This document shows positions 8,605 to 17,526 of a stretch of DNA of 64,000 nucleotides, in pieces; the stretch's first letter is position 1; every line of letters starts with the position of its first letter. The notes beneath the pieces were generated by a model, which saw only the letters and a program-made list of their open reading frames with translations, did no database searches and had not been told where the DNA came from. This DNA is from Hyphomicrobiales bacterium (lineage in GTDB: Bacteria > Pseudomonadota > Alphaproteobacteria > Rhizobiales > JAJFHR01). Location: assembly GCA_021775475.1 (NCBI GenBank), contig JAJFHS010000030.1, positions 51,198 through 115,197 of the forward strand, in the 5' to 3' direction. Made by a program: the position numbers and the translations under genes.

Positions 8605-9375
8605 TTGTCTGATCTCAAGTGGTTAACTCAGCGCCCCGTTGCTCACCGTGGGCTGCATGATGTACAAGCCGGTGTTATTGAAAACACTCAAAGCGCTGTA
8701 AAAGCAGCAATCAGCTACGGCTTTGCCATAGAGGTCGATTTACAGGTTTCAAAAGACGGCGAAGCCATGGTGTTTCATGACGACACGCTTCACAGGCTGA
8801 CAACCTCCAAAGGCAAAGTCATAGACCGCACGGTCAAGCAGCTCAAACGGGTCAATTTCAAAGATACCAAAGACAGAATGTGGACCTTAAGCGATCTTTT
8901 GCTGCTTGTGCGCGGCGTCGTGCCCTTGGTGATCGAAATAAAAAGCCCACACGACGATGTCGGTCCGCTGGAAAAGCGGGTGGCGGAGGTGTTGAGTACC
9001 TACAATGGCCCGGCTTGCGTCATGTCATTTAACCCGCGCTCGATCATCACCATCAAAGCCCTGGCACCATCACTTACCCGCGGGCTGGTTGCCGGACGAT
9101 TTGCCGATATTCCCGAATGGGCTCACTTAAGCGAAAAAGAACGCTCAAAAAGACGAAATCTGCTCTATATTTTCGAAGCTGACGCCGATTTTATCGCCTA
9201 TCACGTCAAGGCCCTGCCCGCACTTGCCCCCTGGGTTACCCGCACATTGTTGAGAAAACCGTTGCTGAGCTGGACGGTGCGCAGCGAACAGGACCGGCGC
9301 ACGGTCAAACGCTGGGCCGACCAGATGATTTTTGAAGGCTTCGTGCCCGATAATCCTGCCTTGCGGAAAATTTAG
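8605..9375 (+). CDS. Glycerophosphodiester phosphodiesterase
   Basis: About 256 residues, GDPD TIM-barrel. Signature residues: AHRGLH near the start, ENT, the EVDLQ metal-ligand pair, FHDDTLHRLT, and VIEIKSP. It hydrolyses glycerophosphodiesters to glycerol-3-phosphate and an alcohol. No signal peptide is visible, so it is probably cytoplasmic. The start is uncertain: the frame is open back to a TTG at 8563, but family members begin about ten residues before AHRG, fitting the TTG at 8605; neither has a strong ribosome-binding site. It follows the FolD-like gene on the same strand. Confidence 0.87.
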   Translation: MSDLKWLTQRPVAHRGLHDVQAGVIENTQSAVKAAISYGFAIEVDLQVSKDGEAMVFHDDTLHRLTTSKGKVIDRTVKQLKRVNFKDTKDRMWTLSDLLLLVRGVVPLVIEIKSPHDDVGPLEKRVAEVLSTYNGPACVMSFNPRSIITIKALAPSLTRGLVAGRFADIPEWAHLSEKERSKRRNLLYIFEADADFIAYHVKALPALAPWVTRTLLRKPLLSWTVRSEQDRRTVKRWADQMIFEGFVPDNPALRKI

Positions 9376-9394
9376 TCTAAACGCGACACGGGTT

Positions 9395-10111
9395 TTAACG
9401 GTTGGCAACACACTTGCCCGAGGACGATCGCACACAATTTTGCCTGTTGTTTTGGCGATTTGCTGGTGTGCTTTGCGAGCGCGATTTAACGGCATTCCGG
9501 GTATTCACACGACAGAAAATCTTTCGGCCACTATAGGCTGTGAAATAACCCGTGTGTGAATTAAAACTGCGATAGCGGCGGGAGCAATAGGCGAGCCAGG
9601 CCGCAGACCACGATTTTACTGTTGTTTGTTTGAACCCATTGTTAGCGACTGGGTCATTATTACCATAGAATTTTGGCGAGCGACGAGATCTATTTTTTTT
9701 GTTATTTGCTCTTTCAAATTCATCGGAGAATGAGTCGCTCGCTGAACCATTTGAACCGGAAGAATTATTGCCATTGTTCGGATTCTCATTGAATGGCAAA
9801 TCAAAAAAACGGTTAACGTTCGGGGAATTATTGTTCGAGGTATCATTAAGGTTTCCGGTATTATTATTTGAACCGATGAAGTTGCCACTGGAATTATTGC
9901 CACTGTTTCCAGAGCTATCAGCCATAAACCATGAGGATTTACCTTGGTTTTCTTGACCGGCCATCTGAACAAAGCGCATGTTGAGAGTAGAAATTGCGCT
10001 ATCAATCACCGGGCTGGACAATGGCGCAGCGACAACACTAGCTAAAGCAAACCACGAGAATCCGATTAACAATGCTGAAATAAATGAGATGTTTCTTGTT
10101 TGTATGATCAT
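9395..10111 (-). CDS. BA14K-family secreted protein with Asn/Ser/Gly-rich linker
   Basis: 238 residues from ATG 10111; the frame extends further upstream but without signal-sequence character. Residues 1-28 are a signal peptide (ISALLIGFSWFALASVVAA). Residues 50-125 are very rich in Asn, Ser and Gly with scattered acidic residues, so probably disordered. Residues about 165-200 form a BA14K domain: WLAYCSRRYRSFNSHTGYF and YSGRKIFC, with the two cysteines. BA14K proteins are small rhizobial secreted or envelope proteins, lectin-like in Brucella (family knowledge). A basic, Asn/Arg/Gln-rich tail of about 35 residues follows the domain. Monocistronic, divergent from the GNAT gene. Confidence 0.78.
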   Translation of the reverse strand: MIIQTRNISFISALLIGFSWFALASVVAAPLSSPVIDSAISTLNMRFVQMAGQENQGKSSWFMADSSGNSGNNSSGNFIGSNNNTGNLNDTSNNNSPNVNRFFDLPFNENPNNGNNSSGSNGSASDSFSDEFERANNKKNRSRRSPKFYGNNDPVANNGFKQTTVKSWSAAWLAYCSRRYRSFNSHTGYFTAYSGRKIFCRVNTRNAVKSRSQSTPANRQNNRQNCVRSSSGKCVANR

Positions 10112-10322
10112 TTTTCCCCGAAATTTATCATTTTTGCAATACAGAAGTATACAAGTCAATTTAAGCAACAGTGCCATGAACCCGTCAGTTATACAAGTTT
10201 CCGGTTTTCCTGATGTGGTTAGGCAGCAAATTACTCGGAAACCTGTTTTCTCAACTGACTTCACATGATAAATAATCCTGCAACCTATCCCTTGCCTCAC
10301 CCTCCCATACTGCTTTACAAAC

Positions 10323-11498
10323 ATGGCTATGGGAGACATGGAACAGGTGTTTGTTCGGGTTGAAAGCTCGATAGAAGATATTGGACGCGAGCCATGGGAT
10401 GCTTGCGCCAATCCAAAGAGTTGCGACTATAATCCCTTTATTTCCTACGATTTTCTGCACGCACTGGAAGCCAGCGGTTCAGCTGTTGCCGAAACCGGGT
10501 GGCTTCCTCAACATCTGGTGCTGGAAGACCATACAGGTGACGTTGCCGCCATTTGCCCGTGCTATCTCAAAAACCATTCACACGGCGAATATGTATTTGA
10601 TCACGGCTGGGCCGATGCGTTTTACCGTGCTGGTGGAGAATATTATCCCAAATTGCAGACATCCGTCCCCTTCACCCCGGTCACCGGCAGGCGATTGCTG
10701 GTAAAGCCCGGACCCGCACTTGTTGAACAGGAAAAACTGCTGGCAAGTGCGGCAATCGAACTTACCCGGCGTAATGGTGCATCGTCCCATCATCTGACCT
10801 TCCTCACCAAAAGCGAATGGGACCATCTGGGAAAGCTCGGACTTTTGCAAAGAACGGATCAGCAGTATCACTGGAAAAACAAAGGTTACGCAAATTTTGA
10901 TCAATTTTTAAACCAGCTTAATTCACGCAAGCGCAAAATGATCCGCAAGGAGCGTGCCCAGGCAAATTCCAGCGATATCACAATTGAGTGGATCACCGGC
11001 AGCGATATCCGCGAACATCACTGGGACGCATTTTACCGGTTCTACATTGATACCGGCAACCGCAAATGGGGACGGCCCTACCTGACACGCGAGTTTTATT
11101 CCCGTATTGGCGAGACCATGAAGGACAATATCCTTTTGGTTTTTTGCCAGCGAGACAATCAGATTATTGCCGGAGCCCTCAACTTTATAGGCTCGGACAC
11201 GCTTTATGGACGTCACTGGGGAGCAAGTGAACATCACCCTTTTCTGCATTTTGAAGCGTGCTATTATCAGGCCATAGAATTTGCCATCGAACATAAGCTA
11301 AGCGCGGTTGAGGCGGGCGCTCAGGGGCCTCATAAGATCGCCAGGGGTTATGAGCCCACCTTGACCCATTCCGCCCACTACATTGCCGAGCCCTCCCTGC
11401 GCCGGGCAGTAGCCGATTATCTCGATCACGAAATGGACTATGTAAATCTGGAAATGAAGGAACTTGCCAAACTTGTTCCGTTCCGAAAACAGGACTGA
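10323..11498 (+). CDS. GNAT/FemAB-like N-acetyltransferase (COG3146 family)
   Basis: 391 residues. The sequence matches the COG3146 (DUF482) group, built of two GNAT-like folds: WDACANPKSCDYNPFISYDFLHALEASG near the N-terminus, FTPVTGRRLLVKPG, FLTKSEWDHLG, YANFDQFLNQLNSRKRKMIRKER, and the conserved end block VEAGAQGPHKIARGYEPTLTHS. The family is related to FemAB peptidyltransferases and is presumed to acylate a cell-wall or small-molecule amine; no substrate is established. ATG 10338 is an alternative start five codons in. It is followed after 6 nt by the HIT gene; the two probably form an operon. Confidence 0.88.
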   Translation: MAMGDMEQVFVRVESSIEDIGREPWDACANPKSCDYNPFISYDFLHALEASGSAVAETGWLPQHLVLEDHTGDVAAICPCYLKNHSHGEYVFDHGWADAFYRAGGEYYPKLQTSVPFTPVTGRRLLVKPGPALVEQEKLLASAAIELTRRNGASSHHLTFLTKSEWDHLGKLGLLQRTDQQYHWKNKGYANFDQFLNQLNSRKRKMIRKERAQANSSDITIEWITGSDIREHHWDAFYRFYIDTGNRKWGRPYLTREFYSRIGETMKDNILLVFCQRDNQIIAGALNFIGSDTLYGRHWGASEHHPFLHFEACYYQAIEFAIEHKLSAVEAGAQGPHKIARGYEPTLTHSAHYIAEPSLRRAVADYLDHEMDYVNLEMKELAKLVPFRKQD

Positions 11499-11504
11499 AA
11501 CCCC

Positions 11505-11918
11505 ATGTACGACGACAACAATATTTTTGCCAAAATTCTCAAAGGCGACATTCCCAGCCACAAAATCTATGAAGATGACACTACATACGCATTTCTCGAT
11601 GTCATGCCACGCAGCGACGGCCATACGCTGGTGATCCCCAAGGCTGATGCCACCGGACTGCTTGATGCCAGCGGACAAGTTATCGCCAACTGCATGGCGA
11701 CAATACAAATGCTCGCACCAAAAATTGTAGACGCCATGGGGGCTGATGGTTTTTTGATACAACAATTTAACGGCGAAGCTGCCGGGCAGACGGTTTTTCA
11801 CCTGCATTTCCACATTGTGCCACGTAAACTCGGGCAAAGCCTGCGGCCTCATGCGGGCGAGATGGCAGATCCCGAAACATTAGCCTCCCATGCGCATATT
11901 ATCCGCGCGGCTCTTTAG
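11505..11918 (+). CDS. HIT-family hydrolase (Hint-like)
   Basis: 137 residues, a single histidine-triad domain. NIFAKILKGDIPSHKIYED at the start, FLDVMPRSDGHTLVIPK, and the triad HLHFHIVP near residue 108. Members hydrolyse nucleoside phosphoramidates and adenylylated intermediates. Length and motifs fit the bacterial Hint/HinT branch. It is translationally close to the upstream COG3146 gene (6-nt gap) and ends convergently, overlapping the 3' end of the gene at 11880-12425 by 39 nt. Confidence 0.92.
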   Translation: MYDDNNIFAKILKGDIPSHKIYEDDTTYAFLDVMPRSDGHTLVIPKADATGLLDASGQVIANCMATIQMLAPKIVDAMGADGFLIQQFNGEAAGQTVFHLHFHIVPRKLGQSLRPHAGEMADPETLASHAHIIRAAL

Positions 11919-12425
11919 CTCGTCTTTTGGGTCCGGTGCGCCGGTTTTCAACACATAAAACTTTTCATGTAATTGATTGAGACTATTATCGCTGAGCAGA
12001 TGTTCATGGCCGAGAAACAATTTGCACAAAAATTGATCATAGCGTTCAAGTTCTGCCACAAGATCATCGCTTTTGTTTTCGCTCACTTGCACAGCGGTAA
12101 TCAGCCAGCTTGCCGTAATACCGTAGCCGTACATCAAGGTTTTTCGTCCGCTACCTCTGGCTTTTCGCGCACTGTTGGAAAATTGCTGCGACAACAGCCG
12201 CGCACCATCAGGATGCAGGCGATAGCGAATGTCTGCCAGAACCAGCGCCAAGGGTTCGCGCGCCTCGGGCCAGCACGAAATCATCCGCATGGTGATACCC
12301 AGACTTAAAGCAGCAGCCTCGCGAAACACTTCATGCTCATCTGGTTGAGCCTGAAGATAATTCTGCACATCAACGAGTATTTGATCACTCAAATGATGAT
12401 TTTTGAAAAATCCGAACATGGCCAT
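11880..12425 (-). CDS. Uncharacterised cytosolic protein
   Basis: I do not recognise this 181-residue protein. It begins MAMFGFFKNHHLSDQILVDVQNYLQ and looks all-helical, with a central basic stretch (NSARKARGSGRK, about 108-120) and a helix with LLSDNSLNQLHEKFYVLKTG near the end. No membrane segment or signal. The frame is open upstream to 12518, but those codons lie in a REP-like repeat and have no ribosome-binding site, so I start at ATG 12425 (12419 is equally possible). It converges on the HIT gene with a 39-nt overlap. Composition is like the neighbours, so it is probably a lineage-specific gene. Confidence 0.6.
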   Translation of the reverse strand: MAMFGFFKNHHLSDQILVDVQNYLQAQPDEHEVFREAAALSLGITMRMISCWPEAREPLALVLADIRYRLHPDGARLLSQQFSNSARKARGSGRKTLMYGYGITASWLITAVQVSENKSDDLVAELERYDQFLCKLFLGHEHLLSDNSLNQLHEKFYVLKTGAPDPKDELKSRADNMRMGG

Positions 12426-12487
12426 TAACACCGCAATCCTGATATGATAAAGCGTGTATAAATTGACGGATTGAAAAACTTTCCACC

Positions 12488-12603
12488 CGTCATCCTTGGG
12501 CTTGACCCGGGGATCCATTCCTCTGGATTATCAACATAAAGATAATTTCATGTTCTGGCTCAGGGCTGCACTATGGATCCCCGGGTCAAACCCGAGGATG
12601 ACG
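12488..12603. repeat. REP-like inverted repeat pair (copy 1)
   Basis: Two 31-bp arms, 12488-12518 and 12573-12603, in inverted orientation. Each runs from CGTCATCC to GGGGATCCAT and has internal dyad symmetry (GGGCTTG/CCCGGGG). The 54 bp between can form the loop of one large hairpin. The same sequence with few changes recurs at 21004-21118. Confidence 0.85.
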
Positions 12604-12685
12604 GTTTAGGGGAATTTCTCCAAACTCGACACACTTTATCATAATTCAAATTCATCTGATTATTATAACAGAAACAACACAGAAA

Positions 12686-13450
12686 ATGCCAGATAACTTC
12701 ATTATAACCCCTTATTATATCGATGAATATTTTCCTGAACTTGAAGCACTGCCCGTTGCCTCCCCCACCCTCAACAGCAATATTTCCACCACTGGCGATC
12801 TTCAGTCGCGCATTTCTTCGCTCTATCCGCCCCTTGCCGAATATGTCCATCACTCTTTGAACCGGGGTAGAAGACCGGTAAGTATTGCCGGTGATTGTTG
12901 CGCCACTATTGCGGTGATGGCTGGAATTCAACGTGCGAACATAGATATGACGTTTATCTGGATTGATGCCCACGGTGATTTCAATACACCGGAAACCTCC
13001 CCCAGCGGCTTTCTGGGCGGTATGCCGCTGGCGATGATTACCGGATTGGGAGATATGACTTTGTGCCAGAGCGTTGATCTCAAACCGGTAAATGACGAAA
13101 AAATTATCCTCACCGATGCCCGTGACCTTGATCCCGGTGAAGCTGAGCTGGTTAAAGCTTCGAAATTGCATCACGTTAAAAACTTCATGTCGCTAACAAC
13201 CATCAGCATACCCACAGGACCGCTGTACGTGCATTTCGACACCGATATCATTTCTTGCGAAGATGCCCCAGCCTTCAACTATCCGGTACCTGGCGGGTCC
13301 TCTGCCATTGATGTTACAGCGGTGATGAAACATCTAGGCCAAACCGGACAGGTGGTGGCAGCGTCAATGTCATCGTGGACGCCACGACTGGATAAGGATG
13401 GGCAGACACGAGAGAAATGCATGGCGGCGTTTAATGCACTGCTTGGCTGA
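12686..13450 (+). CDS. Arginase/agmatinase-family protein with altered metal-site residue
   Basis: 254 residues of the ureohydrolase fold, somewhat shorter than typical arginases (about 300). Metal-site motifs: IAGDCCATIAV (about 67-77), IDAHGDFNTPETSPSGFLGGMPLA (93-116) and HFDTDIIS (183-190). In canonical members the first motif is GGDHS, whose His binds manganese A; here it is Cys71. The other ligands (D94, H96, D98, D185, D187) are kept. GDC variants occur in some uncharacterised arginase-like branches. I therefore call it family-level only; guanidino substrate and activity are open. Preceded by an AT-rich gap and followed by the riboswitch region. Confidence 0.8.
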   Translation: MPDNFIITPYYIDEYFPELEALPVASPTLNSNISTTGDLQSRISSLYPPLAEYVHHSLNRGRRPVSIAGDCCATIAVMAGIQRANIDMTFIWIDAHGDFNTPETSPSGFLGGMPLAMITGLGDMTLCQSVDLKPVNDEKIILTDARDLDPGEAELVKASKLHHVKNFMSLTTISIPTGPLYVHFDTDIISCEDAPAFNYPVPGGSSAIDVTAVMKHLGQTGQVVAASMSSWTPRLDKDGQTREKCMAAFNALLG

Positions 13451-13518
13451 ATAATACTTATTTCCGTCTTTAAGCTTGAACTTGCATCAAAATATGTCTA
13501 ACTGGAATCATTGAAAAA

Positions 13519-13660
13519 TTCTCAGGGCGGGGTGTAATTCCCCACCGGCGGTAAATGTAAGTTACATGAGCCCGCGAGCGCCTGTTTTAAGTTTAAGCAG
13601 GGTCAAGCAGATCCGGTTAAATTCCGGAGCCGACGGTCATAGTCCGGATGGAAGAGGATG
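13519..13660 (+). promoter_or_regulatory. FMN riboswitch (RFN element)
   Basis: All conserved RFN blocks are present in order: CTCAGGGCGGGGTG, AATTCCCCACCGGCGGT, AGCCCGCGAGCG, CAGATCCGGTTAAATTCCGG, AGCCGACGGTCATAGTCCGG and ATGGAAGAGGATG. It lies 84 nt before the ribH start. FMN binding normally shuts off the downstream gene, here probably by sequestering the ribosome-binding site because no clear poly-U terminator is seen. Confidence 0.96.
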
Positions 13661-13743
13661 GAGTTTGAAGGTGAAATTGTGCATGAGCTTGCACAGTTAC
13701 AGCTTTTTCCAGTCACCCTGAGACAACCACAAGGGTGCACCAT

Positions 13744-14241
13744 ATGAACCACATTTCCCCTTCCCTCGCGAATGTTAATCCTGCACTCTTATCAGCAGGA
13801 AAAATCGCCTTTATCCGCGCCAACTGGCATCTGGAAATTGTTGATCAGGCACGGATTGGATTTTCGAACGAAATGAAAACCCACGGAATTTCCGAAAACC
13901 AAATTGAAATCATCGATGTTCCCGGCGCTTATGAAATTCCACTACTGGCAAAGCGACTGGCTAAAACTCAGCAATATGATCTGATTGTGGCCGCAGCTCT
14001 GGTTGTTGACGGTGGTATTTATGCCCATCAATTTGTCGCCGCCGCGGTAGTATCAGGCATGATGCAGACCCAGTTGGAAACCGATGTGCCAATCCTGTCC
14101 GTTGTTCTGACACCGCAACAGTTTGATGAAAGCAAAGAGCGCCAAAAATTCTTTTTTGATCACTTCATAACCAAAGGCAAAGAAGCCGCCGAGGCCTGTG
14201 TAATGGTGTTGGAGCAAAAAACAGCTATCGCCGCCGCTTAA
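13744..14241 (+). CDS. ribH: 6,7-dimethyl-8-ribityllumazine synthase, RibH2 type
   Basis: 165 residues. It condenses 5-amino-6-ribitylaminouracil with 3,4-dihydroxybutanone phosphate in riboflavin synthesis. IRANWH near residue 27, VPGAYEIPLLAKRL, and VDGGIYAHQFVAAAVVSGMMQ are as in the decameric RibH2 of Brucella and Mesorhizobium rather than the icosahedral RibH1. Of the two nearby starts, ATG 13744 has AAGGG at the right distance; GTG 13735 overlaps it. It stands alone behind an FMN riboswitch, as ribH2 does in Brucella, away from other rib genes. Its TAA overlaps the TAA of fghA on the other strand. Confidence 0.95.
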   Translation: MNHISPSLANVNPALLSAGKIAFIRANWHLEIVDQARIGFSNEMKTHGISENQIEIIDVPGAYEIPLLAKRLAKTQQYDLIVAAALVVDGGIYAHQFVAAAVVSGMMQTQLETDVPILSVVLTPQQFDESKERQKFFFDHFITKGKEAAEACVMVLEQKTAIAAA

Positions 14242-15083
14242 TCCTTCAAAGCCCCTGCGTGATGGCGAATGTGATCTGCCATGAAACTTGCCATCAGGTA
14301 ATAGCTGTGATCATAGCCTTCCTGCAGCCGGACCTCGACCGCCTGACCAGAAGCATTGCAAGCCTCATCGAACAGATGCGGCTTGAGTTGTTCGTCTAAA
14401 AACGGGTCAGCTGTGCCTTGGTCAATGAGTATCGTGCCATCAATGGTCTTGCCTGATGTGATCAGCTCGGTGGCATCATATTCCCGCCAGCTTTCCCGGT
14501 CCGCTCCAAGATAACCGGTAAACGCCTTTTCACCCCACGGACATTGCATTGGCGCAACAATCGGTGCGAAGGCTGATACGGATTTGTAGGTTTCAGGGTT
14601 TTTAAGCGCAATTGTCAGCGCTCCATGACCTCCCATCGAATGGCCAAAAATGCCCGCGCGCGATGTATCAATTGCAAAACCTTGAGCGATAACAGCGGGC
14701 AATTCTGCTCTCACATAAGAGTACATGCGATAGTTGGCAGCCCACGGCGATTGCATTGCATCCACGTAGAACCCGGCCCCGGTGCCAAAATCATAATCAT
14801 CATCTTCACCCGCAATTCCCACACCGCGCGGGCTGGTATCAGGACACACCACCGCCAACCCGTGTTCAGCGGCATACGCCTGAAACCCGCCTTTGGTAGT
14901 GACATTTTCCTGGGTGCAGGTGAGGCCTGACAAGTAATATAAAACCGGTACCGGCCCCTGTTGAGCCTGCGGCGGCATAAAGACGCTGAATTCCATCTCG
15001 CAGGCTGTTTGTCTGGCCTCGTGTCGGTAAACACCCTGCATGCCGCCAAAGGCCTTCTGTTCGCTTAACTTGGTCAGCACCAT
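14238..15083 (-). CDS. fghA: S-formylglutathione hydrolase
   Basis: 281 residues, esterase D family alpha/beta hydrolase. SGLTCTQENVTTKGGFQ supplies the oxyanion region, GHSMGGHGAL (about 148) carries the nucleophile Ser, DQGTADPFL holds the acid and YDHSYYLMASF the His. It hydrolyses S-formylglutathione to formate and glutathione, the second step of glutathione-dependent formaldehyde oxidation. The gene starts 3 nt after the stop of the class III alcohol dehydrogenase gene, so the two are one operon. Confidence 0.96.
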   Translation of the reverse strand: MVLTKLSEQKAFGGMQGVYRHEARQTACEMEFSVFMPPQAQQGPVPVLYYLSGLTCTQENVTTKGGFQAYAAEHGLAVVCPDTSPRGVGIAGEDDDYDFGTGAGFYVDAMQSPWAANYRMYSYVRAELPAVIAQGFAIDTSRAGIFGHSMGGHGALTIALKNPETYKSVSAFAPIVAPMQCPWGEKAFTGYLGADRESWREYDATELITSGKTIDGTILIDQGTADPFLDEQLKPHLFDEACNASGQAVEVRLQEGYDHSYYLMASFMADHIRHHAGALKD

Positions 15084-15086
15084 GCT

Positions 15087-16196
15087 TTAAAATTCCACAA
15101 CAGAGCGGATACTTGTGCCTGCATGCATCAGATCAAACGCCTTGTTGATGTCTTCCAATGGCATTTTGTGGGTGATCAGATCATCGATATTGATTTTACC
15201 CTCCATATACCAGTCAACAATTTTTGGCACATCAGTGCGCCCTTTGGCGCCGCCAAAAGCCGTGCCGCGCCACACCCGGCCGGTTACCAGTTGAAACGGT
15301 CGCGTGGAGATTTCCTGGCCCGCTCCGGCAACACCGATGATGGTGCTTTCGCCCCAGCCCTTGTGGCAGCATTCGAGCGCCTGCCGCATGGTGGTGGTAT
15401 TGCCAATGCACTCAAACGAATGATCCGCTCCACCTTTGGTTAAATCAACCAGATATTCTACCAGATCGCCGTCGACGTCCTTCGGATTGACAAAATGTGT
15501 CATGCCGAATTTTTCACCTAAAGCCTTTCGGTCGTCATTGAGATCGACGCCGACAATCATGTCCGCCCCCACCAGCCGCGCACCCTGCACCACGTTGAGG
15601 CCAATGCCGCCAAGGCCGAAAATGATAACATTGTCGCCCGGTTTCACTTTAGCCGTATTGATAACCGCACCAATGCCGGTGGTAACGCCGCAACCGATGT
15701 AGCAGACCTTGTCGAAAGGTGCATCTTTGCGGATTTTCGCCAGAGCAATTTCCGGCAATACCGAATAATTCGAAAAGGTCGAGCACCCCATATAGTGGTA
15801 AATCTTCTCACCATTTATGGAAAACCGCGAAGTGCCATCAGGCATCAGCCCCTGGCCTTGTGTTACCCGAATAGCCTGACAAAGATTGGTGCGGCCCGAG
15901 GTACAGTAATCGCAACAGCGACATTCCGGCGTATACAGCGGAATAACATGGTCACCCCTTTGCAATGACGTTACGCCAGCGCCGACCTCAACCACAACGC
16001 CCGCCCCCTCATGACCTAAAATGGCCGGAAAAATACCTTCCGGATCGTCACCTGAGCGGGTGAATTCATCGGTGTGGCAAATACCCGTCGCCTTCATCTC
16101 GACCAGAACTTCGCCGCTACGCGGGCCTTCGAGCTGAACTGTTTCAATGCTTAAAGGCTCCCCCGCCTTAAAAGCTACAGCTGCTTTTGTATCCAT
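15087..16196 (-). CDS. frmA: S-(hydroxymethyl)glutathione dehydrogenase (class III alcohol dehydrogenase)
   Basis: 369 residues from ATG 16196, the length of class III ADH; the frame extends 11 codons further but lacks family similarity there. Catalytic zinc ligands are in GICHTDE and GHEGAGVV; the structural-zinc cysteines lie in [17 protein letters not shown]; the NAD site is [13 protein letters not shown]. It oxidises S-hydroxymethylglutathione, formed from formaldehyde, to S-formylglutathione, and also reduces S-nitrosoglutathione. Formaldehyde would be produced by the FAD/GcvT demethylating enzymes encoded at 21.8-26.8 kb (inference). Confidence 0.96.
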   Translation of the reverse strand: MDTKAAVAFKAGEPLSIETVQLEGPRSGEVLVEMKATGICHTDEFTRSGDDPEGIFPAILGHEGAGVVVEVGAGVTSLQRGDHVIPLYTPECRCCDYCTSGRTNLCQAIRVTQGQGLMPDGTSRFSINGEKIYHYMGCSTFSNYSVLPEIALAKIRKDAPFDKVCYIGCGVTTGIGAVINTAKVKPGDNVIIFGLGGIGLNVVQGARLVGADMIVGVDLNDDRKALGEKFGMTHFVNPKDVDGDLVEYLVDLTKGGADHSFECIGNTTTMRQALECCHKGWGESTIIGVAGAGQEISTRPFQLVTGRVWRGTAFGGAKGRTDVPKIVDWYMEGKINIDDLITHKMPLEDINKAFDLMHAGTSIRSVVEF

Positions 16197-16352
16197 AATT
16201 CCGACCTTCCCGGCATATAGAATTTTCATTCATAAATTTTTGTCATTGCTGATGCAATCGACTAAGGTAAATCTAACTAAATGTGAGTGAAAAAACCTTC
16301 GGGCGCAAGACCCCTTTGCGCATTAACGACAGGATAACTTGAAGATGCGCCT

Positions 16353-17522
16353 ATGTTAGGGTCGAAACGCAAAATTCTTTATGTCTGCACCGAAGACTGG
16401 TTTTTCCATTCTCACTTTCTGCCATTAATTGAGGCGGCAAAGCGATCAACCCTCGACGATATTTTTCTGGCAACATCGATTGGCAGCAAGTACAGGGAAA
16501 TTGAACAACAGGATGTGAAAATCATTCCAGTAAATTTTGAACGCGCCTCAAAAGGCGCTTTCTCGACACTGAGATTACTCCACCAACTCAGGCACGCCAT
16601 TCGCGCCATCAAACCTGATGTCATTCACTTCATCTCGCTCAAACCGGTATTGGTAGGCGGTCTGGCCACATTGTTTTCCCGCACCCCGGCAAAGGTGTTC
16701 CACATTACCGGTCTTGGCACACTTGGCGAAGGAAACTCATGGAAGAGCAAATTGTTACGCTCGATCATATTCCGCTTGCCGGCTTTGTACCTGCGCCAGA
16801 AGAATTCGGAACTTCTGGTTGAAAACCCTGACGATGCTGAAGATTTGAAAGCTTATGGACTGGCACCTGATACACCAATAACGGTTCTTGGCGGCGCTGG
16901 TGTTGATCCTGAATTATTTCCTGACCTTAGCCTGAGACCCGCAGCCATAGGACGATCAAAACCCGTAACTCTGGCCTTTGTCGGGCGCATGATAAAAACC
17001 AAGGGGATAGATGTGCTGGTAGATGCCATGGCCTCCCCCCTTGTCAACACGCTCAATGTCAATCTTGATCTTTATGGTCAGCCTGACCCCGCAAACCCCG
17101 GCAGTTACACTTTGAAAACCATTCAAAGCTGGGGCAATAAAACCAACATTACCTATCAGGGGTTTTCTGCCGACATTGTTACCGTCTGGAAAAACTCCGA
17201 TATCTGCGTGGTGCCAACGCGCACCAGAGAAGGCCTGCCCCGCGCCATGCTTGAGGCCGCCATTTGCGCCCGGCCACTAATCGTCACCAACGTTCCCGGC
17301 TGCCGCCACTTTGTCCAAAACGGCGTTGAGGGGTTGGTGGTACCGCCAGGAAATGCTGGCGCGCTGGCCCAGGCCATTGCAAAGCTGACCAAAGACCCAC
17401 AACTGCGCAAAACCATGGGAAAGGCTGCGCGTCAGCGGGTTTTAGACAGCTTCACAAAGGACCATGTAATCAAAGATGTGGCCCGGACCTACGATCGATT
17501 ATTACAACTCCAGCGCTCATAA
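16353..17522 (+). CDS. Glycosyltransferase family 4
   Basis: 389 residues, GT-B fold. N-terminal acceptor domain with VIHFISLKPVLVGG and ITGLGTLGEG; C-terminal donor domain begins VTLAFVGRMIKTKGIDVLVDA (about 210) and has the GT4 signature PTRTREGLPRAMLEAAICARPLIVTNVPGC with the E-x7-E. The ITGLG motif and general layout resemble enzymes that add the first sugars of O-antigen, capsule or N-glycan-like oligosaccharides on a lipid carrier. Monocistronic, with no other polysaccharide genes nearby, so donor and acceptor are unknown. Confidence 0.88.
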   Translation: MLGSKRKILYVCTEDWFFHSHFLPLIEAAKRSTLDDIFLATSIGSKYREIEQQDVKIIPVNFERASKGAFSTLRLLHQLRHAIRAIKPDVIHFISLKPVLVGGLATLFSRTPAKVFHITGLGTLGEGNSWKSKLLRSIIFRLPALYLRQKNSELLVENPDDAEDLKAYGLAPDTPITVLGGAGVDPELFPDLSLRPAAIGRSKPVTLAFVGRMIKTKGIDVLVDAMASPLVNTLNVNLDLYGQPDPANPGSYTLKTIQSWGNKTNITYQGFSADIVTVWKNSDICVVPTRTREGLPRAMLEAAICARPLIVTNVPGCRHFVQNGVEGLVVPPGNAGALAQAIAKLTKDPQLRKTMGKAARQRVLDSFTKDHVIKDVARTYDRLLQLQRS

Positions 17523-17526
17523 TCTC

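Noticed and set aside
12426..12518. Longer N-terminus of the hypothetical protein at 11880
   Set aside because: The extra codons lie in the REP-like repeat and have no start signal; the same peptide appears wherever the repeat is translated.
12488..12603. CRISPR array or IS terminal repeats
   Set aside because: Only one inverted pair per locus, no regular spacers and no transposase frame between the arms.
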